Origin: DASRJJ01 sp050730855
Lineage (GTDB): Bacteria; Patescibacteriota; Saccharimonadia; Saccharimonadales; UBA4665
NCBI GenBank assembly: GCA_050730855.1
Contig: JBOHNU010000001.1
Coordinates: 276,144-340,143, forward strand
Direction: 5' to 3'
DNA length: 64,000 nt
Below are positions 23,120-32,431 of the stretch, piece by piece (position 1 is the stretch's first letter; each line of letters opens with the position of its first letter). The position numbers and the translations under genes are program-made. The notes below the pieces were generated by a model. The model did no database searches. It saw only the letters and a program-made list of their open reading frames with translations, and was not told the origin of the DNA.

Positions 23120-25577
23120 CTTCCTCTAGTTGGCCGGTAGCTTCATGGTAGGGCGTGCTTTGACCGAACCGGATCGGTTTGCCAATTTCTACCGTGATTT
23201 TGCTGCGCCGTTTGGGCCAATGATGGTGCAGCGGCACTGTGCCGTATAAACCCTTGGTTTTGACTGGAACAACCGGCACTTGCATCTCCACTGCCATCAT
23301 GCCGGTACCGGATTTGTAGGGTTGCTGCTGGCCGTTGGGTGACAGTCTGCCTTCTGGCGCAATGGCGATGTTCCAGCCTTTGTCGATCAGTCTGGCCATA
23401 TAGTCCAAGCTGGGAATAAATGGTTCCTTGCGCGCAAAGTCAAAGGCAGCAAAACCAAGCCTGCCGGCGATCGAAATCGCGGCATGCTTTTTCATCACGT
23501 CTTCGGCGGCGGCAATGGCTAAGTTCTGCCTGATGTAAAAAGGCAGCGCCCGGTAAAGCACAACAGCGTCAAAGCTGTCGACATGATTGAAAATAAAGAT
23601 TGCCGAGCCAGACAACTGGCTCAAATTATGCTTGCCTTTTACTGTGGCTTTAACCCAAATACGGACTGCTGGAGATAAAACAGCTTCACGTATCAACATG
23701 CCAAAAAACCGTGTCCAAGGCCAATAAGTCCATTTTGGCCGTTTAAAAGTTTCTTCCACCAGGGTACCGGACTTTGTGAGCTTGCGTAATTGGGCTACGG
23801 TTGTATTTTGGTGGATCAAGTGTTCGGCGATACTGACCGACAGTTGCTCCTCGATCAAAGATACCAGGGTCAGCCGGCGCAGCGAATCCAGGCCGAGTTC
23901 GGACAATTTGGTTGTTTCGGTTACTTTGGCAGCCGAGCTTTCGGTTACAATGCAGATTAAGTCGATAATTTTGTCTTTGGCGGGCTCTAGGTAGTCTTTG
24001 GTAGAGACCGTACCCTTGCCCTGGCGTTCGGCCAGCCACTCCTGAACTTTTTTGCGGTCTATCTTTAGCAAGCGGGTACGGGGGAAATCTTCGGCGTCCC
24101 AGCGCGTCCAGCCGGTTATTTGTTGATGCGATTCTAGTTTGGAGTTAATGTCGGCAATCGCCTTGTCTACAGCCTTGCTAGGGGCTTCGGTTATAGCTAC
24201 GGCATGCACTGCTTCGCCCTCTGGCTGCTGAACTCCAACGATCGATAGCGCTTTAAAGAGCGGGTGCTTGTCGGCGATGCGTTCGACATCCTCGGGGAAA
24301 ACTTTGAGGCCAGATGCCAGCACGATCACGAACTTCTCGCGTCCGCGGATAAACAGCCAACCGTGTTCATCAATCTTGCCGACATCTCCGGTTTTAAACC
24401 AGCCGTCCGGAGTGAACGCCTGTTTGGTCGCAGCCGGATTACGCCAATAACCGGCGAATACGTTGTCGCCCTTGGCTTGGATTTCGCCCCCTTCCCCGAT
24501 ACGGAGGTGTACACCCGGGATTGCCTTGCCTTGCGAAACCATATGCCGCTCTTTGAATGTGTTCATGGTTAGTACCGGTGCGGTTTCGGTAAGTCCGTAG
24601 CCTTGCAATACCTTTATGCCCAGGCGTTCCCAAAATTTTACTGCTTCTACATCTACGGGCGCCGACCCGGTGGCCACAAACTCCAGCCCGCCAAGCTGCT
24701 TGATAACCTGGCTAAAAATAATTCTCCTAAGCGGAAAAGGCAAACCGGCGGCGGCTTTTTGGGCAAAGCGTAAAAAACTAGCGCGGCCTTGCTCGCCAGC
24801 TTTGGTTTCTATGGCCTTTTTGAACACATATAACAGTTGCGGTACCGCAAGCATGGACGTTATGCGGTGGTCGCGCAAACCACGCGCAATAGACAGCGGC
24901 GCCAACCGGGCGACGTAATAAACCGATGCGCCCCCAGTTAACGGGGCCAGAAATCCGACAGTCAGCTCGTAGGTATGAGACAAAGGCAAAATAGAGAGAA
25001 ACCGCCACCTGGGCAGGATTGTTAAAGCGCGCCTAATGGAATTGACGTTGGCCAAAAGGTTGCCTTGTGTCAGCACCACTCCTTTGGGCTCTCCCGTGGT
25101 GCCAGAGGTAAAAACCAATAGTGCTTGATCCTGGCTGCCGACCTGTGCGGCCGGAGCTTCATCGGCAAAGCCCATGGTAAGCTCCGGCAGGTCTTCCAGC
25201 AGGATAGTCCGGTGTTTGCTATCCAACCTGCTCAAGAAATTTTTACCGCGGAAAATCAGCTTGGGTTTGACCTTGCCGGCAATGTTCTCTACAGATTCTA
25301 TGGAGCTTCGCACATCTACCGGCACAACAATCACACCCAATAATTGGCAGGCCAAGAACAGCTGACCCCATTCGGGAGTGTTGGGGGCGACTATAACAAC
25401 ATAGTCGCCTTTTGTTAGCTTTTTCCCTGCCAGCCAGTGCGCGGTCCGGTAGGCTGATGCACGCAGCTCGCCGTAGGTGAGTGTTTCTGTCCGAAAAACT
25501 CGTTTGATCCCCAAAGCTACTTTGTTTTTGTGGTTACCCGCTGCCACAACGAATTCTCTAAAATTCGTAGAGCTCAC
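23103..25577 (-). CDS. Acyl ligase - acyl carrier domain - PlsC acyltransferase fusion
   Basis: An 824-aa three-domain protein. Residues about 1-515 form an AMP-dependent acyl ligase (TSGTTGEPKG near 155, GYGLTETAP near 325, WFKTGD, catalytic Lys in RTRLLKIDRK). About 525-600 is a carrier domain with the phosphopantetheine Ser in ELGLDSLRR. About 640-820 is a PlsC/LPLAT acyltransferase with NHVDSFD (the HX4D motif) and APEGRLSPNG. E. coli Aas has the ligase and acyltransferase without a built-in carrier and in the opposite order. The expected chemistry is: activate a fatty acid, load it on the protein's own carrier, transfer it to a lysophospholipid. The start overlaps acpS by 4 bases (ATGA). 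Confidence 0.88.
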   Translation of the reverse strand: MSSTNFREFVVAAGNHKNKVALGIKRVFRTETLTYGELRASAYRTAHWLAGKKLTKGDYVVIVAPNTPEWGQLFLACQLLGVIVVPVDVRSSIESVENIAGKVKPKLIFRGKNFLSRLDSKHRTILLEDLPELTMGFADEAPAAQVGSQDQALLVFTSGTTGEPKGVVLTQGNLLANVNSIRRALTILPRWRFLSILPLSHTYELTVGFLAPLTGGASVYYVARLAPLSIARGLRDHRITSMLAVPQLLYVFKKAIETKAGEQGRASFLRFAQKAAAGLPFPLRRIIFSQVIKQLGGLEFVATGSAPVDVEAVKFWERLGIKVLQGYGLTETAPVLTMNTFKERHMVSQGKAIPGVHLRIGEGGEIQAKGDNVFAGYWRNPAATKQAFTPDGWFKTGDVGKIDEHGWLFIRGREKFVIVLASGLKVFPEDVERIADKHPLFKALSIVGVQQPEGEAVHAVAITEAPSKAVDKAIADINSKLESHQQITGWTRWDAEDFPRTRLLKIDRKKVQEWLAERQGKGTVSTKDYLEPAKDKIIDLICIVTESSAAKVTETTKLSELGLDSLRRLTLVSLIEEQLSVSIAEHLIHQNTTVAQLRKLTKSGTLVEETFKRPKWTYWPWTRFFGMLIREAVLSPAVRIWVKATVKGKHNLSQLSGSAIFIFNHVDSFDAVVLYRALPFYIRQNLAIAAAEDVMKKHAAISIAGRLGFAAFDFARKEPFIPSLDYMARLIDKGWNIAIAPEGRLSPNGQQQPYKSGTGMMAVEMQVPVVPVKTKGLYGTVPLHHHWPKRRSKITVEIGKPIRFGQSTPYHEATGQLEEVMKKL

Positions 25578-25885
25578 GGCAAATCCATCGCCACCGCAAC
25601 GGCATACTGTCCGTGATGCGAGATAGAAACCGGAATAATTCGGCCGTCTACCTCTGCAAACGGCTTGCCGTTAGCCTGATATTTAATAGCAATCCGCGGC
25701 CAACCGCCCGGTTCGATCCCAACGGCCTTCAGCACCGCCTCTTTGGCACAGAAAATACCAGCCAAATGAACTGGCTCCCGATTTTCAAGCTCGTGCTCGG
25801 CGTAGACCCGCCGCAAAAAAGGATCCCCCCCTGTTTCTAACTGCTTCTTAAATTCTTCAAGCGCCAGAATATCAATGCCAACCAT
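25574..25885 (-). CDS. acpS: Holo-ACP synthase (4'-phosphopantetheinyl transferase)
   Basis: A 103-aa AcpS. The family opening VGIDILALEEF, the metal-binding AGIFCAKEAVLKAVG and C-terminal VSISHHGQYAVAVA are present. It attaches phosphopantetheine to a carrier Ser, and its overlap with the downstream fusion gene makes that protein's carrier domain the obvious target. No free-standing acpP or fab gene is in the window. The start codon lies exactly 6 bases after the extended -10 TGTTATAAT. Confidence 0.93.
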   Translation of the reverse strand: MVGIDILALEEFKKQLETGGDPFLRRVYAEHELENREPVHLAGIFCAKEAVLKAVGIEPGGWPRIAIKYQANGKPFAEVDGRIIPVSISHHGQYAVAVAMDLP

Positions 25886-25958
25886 AAGCCCATTATAACA
25901 ATTCCTTGGTTTCCTAGCGACAAACGCCGTGGGGTGCTCTCCAGGACAGAAAAAGTGT

Positions 25959-26025
25959 TAACCACACAGCGCGTCACAGAGCTACCCAACACCAACCCCA
26001 GCAGCACGAGAACTAGGGGTGCCAT
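25959..26025 (-). pseudogene. Decayed 5' fragment of a second pilD copy
   Basis: On the minus strand from ATG 26025 the sequence reads LVLVLLGLVLGSSV, like the GLVLGSFVN start of PilD. The DNA is recognisably the same: plus strand 25959-26000 (CACACAGCGCGTCACAGAGC, then TACCCAACACCAACCC) aligns with 21800-21840 in pilD with a few substitutions and small deletions. The frame breaks after about 15 codons. It lies between acpS and the major pilin gene, so a pilD copy may once have sat next to the pilin. Confidence 0.5.
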
Positions 26026-26059
26026 CTTTCAGTACTACCACGGTCCAGGCTTAACAAAT

Positions 26060-26085
26060 AAACGGATCCCCTCCGGGATCCGTTT
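26060..26085 (-). terminator. Terminator of the major pilin gene
   Basis: An 11-bp perfect stem AAACGGATCCC/GGGATCCGTTT (26060-26070 with 26075-26085) and 4-base loop, followed on the minus strand by ATTTGTT. Located 24 bases past the pilin stop. Confidence 0.7.
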
Positions 26086-26108
26086 ACCGTCAGTAGTTTG
26101 CTCTCTAG

Positions 26109-26603
26109 CTAGGATGAGCGACACTGTCGGGAGTTGTTCTCGAGCGTGTATAGAGCTACGTAACCCCTTGAAGAACCGGCAACGGCATCTGTACCACTGG
26201 TACCGCCGCAGGCTGCACCCAAGACAATTCTTGCCTGATCTTCGTTATCGTTGCCAGCTACTCCAGCACCGACATCTAAAATGGTAACTTCGTCACCGCC
26301 AAAGAAACCCATTGTAACTTCTACGTCGTTATCGCCTGTGGTTCCGGCGCCGATCGTGTACGTTGTACCGCTACCGGCTCCTTGAGTGTTCGGCAGTGAG
26401 CCTGAGTTATTGTTAACATATTCGCTCATTCCACCAAGCAGACCTGCTATATCGTTAGAACGCTGCGTGTTGCGGGCGTTACGTTGCAGAGCCGGGACGG
26501 CTAGGAATACCACCAGCAAAATTAGGCCGGCGATAGCCAATACGATTAGGACTTCGATAATGGTGAAGCCTTTTTCTTTTCGGTTTCTTATGTTCGATAG
26601 CAT
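26109..26603 (-). CDS. Type IV major pilin
   Basis: A 164-aa prepilin: leader RNRKEKG, then FTIIEVLIVLAIAGLILLVVF with Glu+5. The short leader, medium length, Gly/Thr/Asp-rich globular domain and two C-terminal Cys (in AACGG and RQCRSS) suit a major pilin. It has its own ribosome-binding site and terminator, separate from pilC, so it may be expressed at a higher level. Confidence 0.85.
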   Translation of the reverse strand: MLSNIRNRKEKGFTIIEVLIVLAIAGLILLVVFLAVPALQRNARNTQRSNDIAGLLGGMSEYVNNNSGSLPNTQGAGSGTTYTIGAGTTGDNDVEVTMGFFGGDEVTILDVGAGVAGNDNEDQARIVLGAACGGTSGTDAVAGSSRGYVALYTLENNSRQCRSS

Positions 26604-26666
26604 AGCGGAAATGCCCCCTTACTTAGATGTTTAATGCTTATGGTTAAATAATACAAACTAGTGCAG

Positions 26667-26686
26667 CAAAAAGCAATAGCTTTTTG
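26667..26686 (-). terminator. Weak hairpin between pilC and the pilin gene
   Basis: CAAAAAGC (26667-26674), a 4-base loop and GCTTTTTG (26679-26686). It lies between the pilC stop and the pilin start and may terminate or process the long pil transcript. The stem is A/T-rich and the call is tentative. Confidence 0.35.
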
Positions 26687-26710
26687 AGTCACCCAGGTAC
26701 CCCGCAGAGA

Positions 26711-27928
26711 CTACAGCGTGAACGACCGACCGGCGAGGCTGTAAATGGGCAACAGCACGGCAGCCACAATTATAAAGGCCATGACTCCCAACAACACCAT
26801 TAGCAGCGGCTCGATGATGGTGGATATTGTTTTGATCTGATCGTCCACCTCTTTTTCGTAGTATTCGGCAGTTTTGCTGAGCATTTGCTCCATCGAGCCG
26901 GACTGTTCACCAATACGAAGCATATTTGGCACCAGCTCCAGAAAGTAGGGGTCGTGGGTTAGCGAATCGGCCAGTGATTTACCCCCCCTTACTTTGTCTG
27001 TCGCCTTGCGGATCGAATCTTGGATGTACACATTATTGACCGAGTTCGAAGTGATTTCCAGCATTTGGATAAGCGGCACACCACTGGCAATAAGTGTGGT
27101 GCCGGTTCGCGAAAAACGCGCCATATACATCTTCATAAATAGCGGGCCAATTGGCCATAACTTCATCTTTAGCCGGTCAATAACTCGCTTGCCGGCGACG
27201 GTACGCGCCCAGCGCGTCGTAAAGAAAATGCCCAAAGCCAAAACAATAAGTACAACCCACCAAAAGTTGATAATAAAGTGCGAAACCGCCAACAGTATGA
27301 CAGTTATAAGCGGCAGGCTGGCGCCGGGCAGCCCTTCGTACAGCGTCTCTACCTGCGGTAGCACTTGCACCACCATAAAGCCAACCACCAAAATCATTAC
27401 TACAATCACGATGGCCGGATAGATCATCGCTCCGCGCACCTTGCTTATAAGGTCGGCGTCTTTTTCTTGCTGGATTGCCAGGCGCTCCAGGGCTTTGTCG
27501 AGCGTACCCGAGGCTTCGCCCGCGGCGATCAGACTTACATATACTTGGTTGAACGCCTTGGGGTGCCTAGCCATGGCGTCGGCCAGGGTCGAGCCGGCCT
27601 CGACATCCGAAACTACCTTGCTAATAACCACCTTTAGTGGTTTGCTAGTGGTTTGCTGGTTTACAGTGCGTAAACTTTGCACCAGCGGTAGGCCGGCGTT
27701 GATAAGCGTGGCCAGCTGCCGCGAAAAAAGCACTTTATCTTTTGTTCTTATGCGGTTGAACCGGCCACGTAAACCACCGGTGGCCTTCTCTGCCAAGCGG
27801 ATGTCGATAGGCACCAGGCCTTCCCTGGTAATAAGCCGGCTGGCGGCCTGTTCACTCTCGGCCTGAACCTCCGCCTTTACTTCCTGGCCGGTTGAGGGGT
27901 CGCGCGCGGTGTATTTAAACGATAGCAT
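26711..27928 (-). CDS. pilC: Type IV pilus inner-membrane platform protein PilC
   Basis: A 405-aa GspF-family protein with two repeats of the T2SSF domain: FSRQLATLINAGLPLVQSL in the first and FSRTGTTLIASGVPLIQML in the second. Three membrane helices are visible. It couples the PilB/PilT motors to pilin insertion. The N-terminal FKYTARDPSTGQEVKAEVQAES region is typical. It follows pilT by 4 bases. Confidence 0.95.
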   Translation of the reverse strand: MLSFKYTARDPSTGQEVKAEVQAESEQAASRLITREGLVPIDIRLAEKATGGLRGRFNRIRTKDKVLFSRQLATLINAGLPLVQSLRTVNQQTTSKPLKVVISKVVSDVEAGSTLADAMARHPKAFNQVYVSLIAAGEASGTLDKALERLAIQQEKDADLISKVRGAMIYPAIVIVVMILVVGFMVVQVLPQVETLYEGLPGASLPLITVILLAVSHFIINFWWVVLIVLALGIFFTTRWARTVAGKRVIDRLKMKLWPIGPLFMKMYMARFSRTGTTLIASGVPLIQMLEITSNSVNNVYIQDSIRKATDKVRGGKSLADSLTHDPYFLELVPNMLRIGEQSGSMEQMLSKTAEYYEKEVDDQIKTISTIIEPLLMVLLGVMAFIIVAAVLLPIYSLAGRSFTL

Positions 27929-27932
27929 GCTG

Positions 27933-29000
27933 CTAGCCTCTCATTAAGCGGTCAAGCTCGTCAATATCTACGGCCACGGAACGAGCGTCGTCGTAACTGA
28001 TAGTGCCGTTGTGCACAAGGCTAACGAGCGTTTTATCCATGGACTGCATGCCGAATTCGGCACCGGTTTGGATAACGGCTTCCAGCTGGTGGGTTTTGCC
28101 TTCGCGGATGATGTTGCGCACCGCCGGAGTGGCAACTAAAATTTCGGCCGCTGCGATCCGCCCACCGCCGATTGTTGGCAGTAAACGCTGGGACACAACC
28201 GACATTAAAATGTTGGATAGCTGCGAGCGAATCTGCGGCTGTTGGTGCGGCGGAAAAACGTCGATCATACGGTCGATACTTTGCGAGGCGCTGTTAGTGT
28301 GCAGCGTTGCCAGCACCAAGTGGCCGGTTTCGGCAATGGTAATGGCCGAAGCAATTGTCTCGAGGTCGCGCATCTCACCAATCAGCACGACATCCGGGTC
28401 TTCACGAAGTGCCGAACGCAGCGCCGCCGAGAACGAGAATGTGTCGTAATGTACTTCGCGCTGCACAATTACCGACCGCTTGGAGCGGTGAGTGTACTCG
28501 ATGGGGTCTTCGATAGTAATTATATGCTCGGCGCGCTCCATGTTGATTTTGTGAATCATAGCGGCCAGCGTTGTGGATTTGCCCGAGCCTGTAGGTCCGG
28601 TCACCAGCACCAGCCCGCGCGGATAGTCGGCAAACTTATTTACAATAGGCGGCAGGCCAAGCTGCTCGATGGTTAAAATCTCGTTAGGGATCAGACGCAA
28701 AGCCGCCGCCAGATTGCCGCGCTCGTGGAAAGCATTTACGCGGAACCGACCCAGGTCACCAAAGGCAAAGCTAAAGTCGAACTCTTTGTCTTTTAGCAAA
28801 ATCTGCTTTTGGTCGTCGTCTAAAATAGCGAAAATTAGCGTCTCGATCGCTTCGTCGTTAAGAATGTCGGCACCGTTGACTGCTATGATTTTGCCGTCAA
28901 CGCGCAGCATCGGCGGCAAGCCTACCTGCAGGTGCAAGTCGGACGCCTTTTTCTTGACGACTTCTTCCAGTAATACTTCGATTCTTGGCGTGCCTTGCAT
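27933..29000 (-). CDS. pilT: Pilus retraction ATPase PilT
   Basis: A 355-aa hexameric ATPase. N-terminal PAS-like domain (ASDLHLQVGLPPMLRVDG), Walker A GPTGSGKSTT, Asp box with ITIEDPIEY, Walker B LIGEMRDLETI and the His box GHLVLATLHTNSA. It drives pilus retraction, so twitching or DNA uptake is possible. Nine bases separate it from pilB. Confidence 0.95.
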   Translation of the reverse strand: MQGTPRIEVLLEEVVKKKASDLHLQVGLPPMLRVDGKIIAVNGADILNDEAIETLIFAILDDDQKQILLKDKEFDFSFAFGDLGRFRVNAFHERGNLAAALRLIPNEILTIEQLGLPPIVNKFADYPRGLVLVTGPTGSGKSTTLAAMIHKINMERAEHIITIEDPIEYTHRSKRSVIVQREVHYDTFSFSAALRSALREDPDVVLIGEMRDLETIASAITIAETGHLVLATLHTNSASQSIDRMIDVFPPHQQPQIRSQLSNILMSVVSQRLLPTIGGGRIAAAEILVATPAVRNIIREGKTHQLEAVIQTGAEFGMQSMDKTLVSLVHNGTISYDDARSVAVDIDELDRLMRG

Positions 29001-29009
29001 ACTTGCTCC

Positions 29010-30821
29010 TCAGGCGTTATCCGCGCTGGCTACGCGGTTTATTTCGGTAAGGGTTGTCGATCCGGATAGTGCCTTTAGGTAACCGTCTTCGCGCATAGTG
29101 ACCATCCCCTGCTTGATCGCCATTTTCTGGATGTCGTTGCTGGTGGCGCGCTTTAGGATAAGCTCCTGGATTTCCGAAGTTATGTTAAATACTTCGTAAA
29201 TGCCGATGCGCCCCTTGTACCCCCCTGGCGATTCCGGGCTGTCTTTGCCCCTGGCTAAAGTATAAGCGCTTTGGCCGTGCAGTGGCAAGGTTTTAAAGCC
29301 GAGGTCGGTGGCGATCTCAGGCATTTCGGCCTCGGTTTTGGGCAGTAAACGGCCGACGGTTTTATCGATTGCCTCGGTTTCGACCTTGTCGGACTGGTAG
29401 GTTTCCTTGTCGGGACCAATGCGCCGCACCAGCCGCTGACCAATCACCGTACGCACGGTGCTGGCAATAAGAAACGGCTCGATCTCCATGTCGAGCAGAC
29501 GCGGCAAAATGCCGGCGGCGCTGTTAGTGTGCAGCGTGCTGAATACCAAGTGCCCGGTCAGCGCCGCCTGCACCGCCAGCTCGGCGGTTTCTTTGTCGCG
29601 GATCTCGCCCACCATCACCACATCCGGGTCTTGACGCAAAATGGAACGTAGTCCGTTCGCGAACGTCAACCCCACATCGGCATTCACCTGGATTTGGTTA
29701 ATGCCCTCCATTTTATATTCAACGGGGTCTTCGAGGGTTACAATATTTATGGCGTCGCTTTTAACTTCTTGTAGCAACGAGTACAACGAAGTCGACTTAC
29801 CGGAGCCGGTCGGCCCAGAGGTAAGGATCATGCCGCTCGTGCCTTTTAGGCCTTCGCGGATAGTGCGCAGCGCGCGACCCATATAGCCCATATCCTCCAA
29901 GTGCAAACTAGTGCCGGTTTTGTCGAGCAAACGGATAACCACTTGCTCGCCCCACACCGTCGGGCTGATCGCGATACGAAGGTCAATATCCCGGCCGGCG
30001 GCGCGGATGCTAAATTCGCCGTCTTGCGGTATGCGATGTTCGTCGATTTTTAGGTTAGCCAAAATCTTGATACGCGATATAAGCGGCGGCTCGGTGCTTT
30101 TGGGCAGACGCAAAATCTCGCGCAAAATACCATCGATGCGACAGCGGATGCGCAGGCCGCCCTGCTGCGGCTCGACATGGACGTCGCTGGCGCTGTTTTT
30201 GGCGGCGAATTCCAAAATAGTAGACAACGCCTTGCTGATCGGCGAGTCCTGCACGATGGTCTTGATATTGCGGCCGCCAACGCCGGAAACTATCGGGGCG
30301 CTTGCGCCGTTCTCGCCGGCCAGTTGCTGATCGGCGAGACCCAGGTTGGCAATGCCGCCAAACGCCTCCTTTGAAAGGCTGCCCTGGTACTGTTTTAGAA
30401 TGTGGCGAATACCGGATTCGCTTGCAGCGTACACCTTGAGCGGCCGACCTATTTTGTTCGACAAAAAGTCAACAGCCTGCACGTTATCGGCGTCGAGCAT
30501 GGCCACAACCAACCGGTTTTGCATTTCGCCCAACGGTACCGCCATATAGCGCTCGGCCACTTCGGCCGGCAATAGGTCAATCACCTTGCCGTCAATGCGA
30601 GCGGTCGACAAATTGACGTAAGGCACCTTAGTAACTTGCGCAATAGTCCGCGTCAATGCCTCGTCTGACACCTGGCCGCTCGAAACCAACATACTTAAAA
30701 GGGGCGTCCCTTGGTCGGTTGCTTGCTTTTTGAGGTCGGCCAGTTGGTCGGCAGTCAAAACACCGTCGGAGACCAGCGTGTCTTCGACCTGCTTTTGGGC
30801 GGTTGTGGACAGCACGCTCAC
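29010..30821 (-). CDS. pilB: Pilus extension ATPase PilB
   Basis: A 603-aa GspE/PilB ATPase: N-terminal MshEN domain (about 1-150), then ASDVHVEPQQGGLRIRCRIDG, Walker A GPTGSGKSTSLYSLL, Walker B VGEIRDKETAELAVQ and the GHLVFSTLHTNSA box. The tetracysteine zinc motif typical of many PilB proteins is absent: the region after the His box has no Cys pairs. It powers pilus assembly. Confidence 0.95.
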   Translation of the reverse strand: MSVLSTTAQKQVEDTLVSDGVLTADQLADLKKQATDQGTPLLSMLVSSGQVSDEALTRTIAQVTKVPYVNLSTARIDGKVIDLLPAEVAERYMAVPLGEMQNRLVVAMLDADNVQAVDFLSNKIGRPLKVYAASESGIRHILKQYQGSLSKEAFGGIANLGLADQQLAGENGASAPIVSGVGGRNIKTIVQDSPISKALSTILEFAAKNSASDVHVEPQQGGLRIRCRIDGILREILRLPKSTEPPLISRIKILANLKIDEHRIPQDGEFSIRAAGRDIDLRIAISPTVWGEQVVIRLLDKTGTSLHLEDMGYMGRALRTIREGLKGTSGMILTSGPTGSGKSTSLYSLLQEVKSDAINIVTLEDPVEYKMEGINQIQVNADVGLTFANGLRSILRQDPDVVMVGEIRDKETAELAVQAALTGHLVFSTLHTNSAAGILPRLLDMEIEPFLIASTVRTVIGQRLVRRIGPDKETYQSDKVETEAIDKTVGRLLPKTEAEMPEIATDLGFKTLPLHGQSAYTLARGKDSPESPGGYKGRIGIYEVFNITSEIQELILKRATSNDIQKMAIKQGMVTMREDGYLKALSGSTTLTEINRVASADNA

Positions 30822-30824
30822 GGC

Positions 30825-31076
30825 TTACTGCCCCTGCGTATTGAACGGGCTAGGGTTAGTGCCGCCACCGATTGTAATAAGCTGGGTCGGGTTGATGGAG
30901 GTGCCGTTAAAGTACTTGGTGGGAGGCGGCGGGAACTCGGAAGTAATAGCCTCTACGACTTCGGCGGTTTGCTCGCGGTTCTGGGGCGAGCCAAAAATCT
31001 GCCCGGACACAATAAAGGCTATAACGGCGCTTACAAACACCATCACAACTATCAGCGCTACGTCCTTTTGTTTCAT
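30825..31076 (-). CDS. Small membrane protein of the pil operon
   Basis: An 83-aa protein with one N-terminal membrane helix (VALIVVMVFVSAVIAFIVSGQIF) and a Pro/Asn/Gly-rich outer tail. It sits between pilO and pilB, overlapping pilO by 4 bases and ending 3 bases before pilB. The place suggests a PilP-like alignment-complex partner for PilN and PilO, but there is no sequence similarity to support that. Confidence 0.6.
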   Translation of the reverse strand: MKQKDVALIVVMVFVSAVIAFIVSGQIFGSPQNREQTAEVVEAITSEFPPPPTKYFNGTSINPTQLITIGGGTNPSPFNTQGQ

Positions 31077-31747
31077 TGCACAACCTCGTCTTCGATGCTT
31101 AGCGTTTTCTCGGACTGGTAGTAGGTTTGCGCCTCAAAAGTTGCCGTCATACTTGTTTCGCCGCCGGCGAGCTCCAAGCTAAGGACTTGGAATGGCCGAA
31201 TAGAGCGGAGCAAAAGGCTGGTAAGCCCTTGTATGCTTTGGTATGAGCCGCTCACCTGTAACTGGAACGGCATTGCAACAGCCTCCGGAGCACCGCTGGT
31301 CTGCAGGCCGCCTTTGGATGCCTCTTCGTCGGTTCCGCTAATGCCTAAAATCTTCAGATTTTGACTGGTAATGAGAGCCTCGAGGCTGGTGGTAAGCGCC
31401 GGGAAGTCATAGCGACTCGGCAGAGCATCCAGAATAAGTTTTGCGTTGTCGCCGTCCTGCGGCCCCTGGCCGTCGGTGTCGCCACCCAGGACGTTAGGGT
31501 CGTCGGCTACAAAATCACGGTACGAGTTTTTCAGGCTGTCGACGGCCTCTAGATCAGCCTCTATTTGTTTAAGCGCCTCTTTTTTGGCACCAATAACTTT
31601 GTTTTGGTAGGCAACCTGGCTAACAAGCGCCCGGCCGCCAACCAGGCCGAAAACCAGCACAAAGGCGGCGATACTTGTGGCGACCACCATCGAGCTGTTT
31701 GCCTTGCTTATTAAGCTGCGCTTTGTAAAAGATGTCGTCCGTGCCAT
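31073..31747 (-). CDS. pilO: Pilus alignment protein PilO-like
   Basis: A 224-aa bitopic protein: one membrane helix (about 20-42), a coiled coil (KVIGAKKEALKQIEADLEAVDSLKNSY) and a ferredoxin-like globular domain ending with VLSLELAGGETSMTATFEAQTYY. This layout, and its position directly after pilN, identify PilO. Confidence 0.82.
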   Translation of the reverse strand: MARTTSFTKRSLISKANSSMVVATSIAAFVLVFGLVGGRALVSQVAYQNKVIGAKKEALKQIEADLEAVDSLKNSYRDFVADDPNVLGGDTDGQGPQDGDNAKLILDALPSRYDFPALTTSLEALITSQNLKILGISGTDEEASKGGLQTSGAPEAVAMPFQLQVSGSYQSIQGLTSLLLRSIRPFQVLSLELAGGETSMTATFEAQTYYQSEKTLSIEDEVVQ

Positions 31748-31748
31748 G

Positions 31749-32429
31749 TTACTCCCCCTGCTCCCCTGTTTGTTGCTGGAATAACGCCGCGGGCTGCGCC
31801 ACTTCGGAGCGCGTAGTCACAACGTTTGGAACGGTCAGTTTGACTTCTTCGAGCTCGCTGAATATTGCTGGGTCAAACGCGGCGGTTATGGTGTAGGTGG
31901 CCACCTCTTCGTCCCGGCCAAAGCTCGACAAAACTACGGAAGAAAAAGCCTGCTGTGCAGTGTTGTTTTTGGCGGTAGTAAACTGAGTAAACTTAAGTGT
32001 ATCGGTAAACACGTTCACAACCTCCAGGCTGGAGGCCGACCCGCTAATGGAAATAGTGTTTTTGGCAAAGTCGACGTGCAGCCGGGCGATGGTTGCATCG
32101 GCAGGTGTAATTTGCGAAACATAACCGTACAGGCGGCCTGCCACCGCTTTGTCATTGTGCAGTCCGGGCAGCGACTTTAGCTGATTTTGTACGGTCAGGA
32201 TTCTGTCGAGGTCGGGGGTGCTGCTAAGAGCCGCACCTTTCTGGTCGATATCGCGGCTAAGATCGTTAAGGCTTTTGCGCTGGACGCCAAATACAAAGCT
32301 GGAGAGCACGGCGATAATAACAACAGTGCCGATAATAACAACGGTAGAAGCGGTCATAAACAGCCGTTTTTGGCGGCGCGCCTTGAGGTACTGGACTTTT
32401 ATGTCGGGCAGCAGGTTAAACTGAACCAT
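31749..32429 (-). CDS. pilN: Pilus alignment protein PilN-like
   Basis: A 226-aa protein with the cytoplasmic N-terminus VQFNLLPDIKVQYLKARRQKR, which in PilN binds PilM. A membrane helix (about 25-48), a coiled coil and a globular domain follow. Two bases separate it from pilM. Confidence 0.85.
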   Translation of the reverse strand: MVQFNLLPDIKVQYLKARRQKRLFMTASTVVIIGTVVIIAVLSSFVFGVQRKSLNDLSRDIDQKGAALSSTPDLDRILTVQNQLKSLPGLHNDKAVAGRLYGYVSQITPADATIARLHVDFAKNTISISGSASSLEVVNVFTDTLKFTQFTTAKNNTAQQAFSSVVLSSFGRDEEVATYTITAAFDPAIFSELEEVKLTVPNVVTTRSEVAQPAALFQQQTGEQGE

Positions 32430-32431
32430 AA

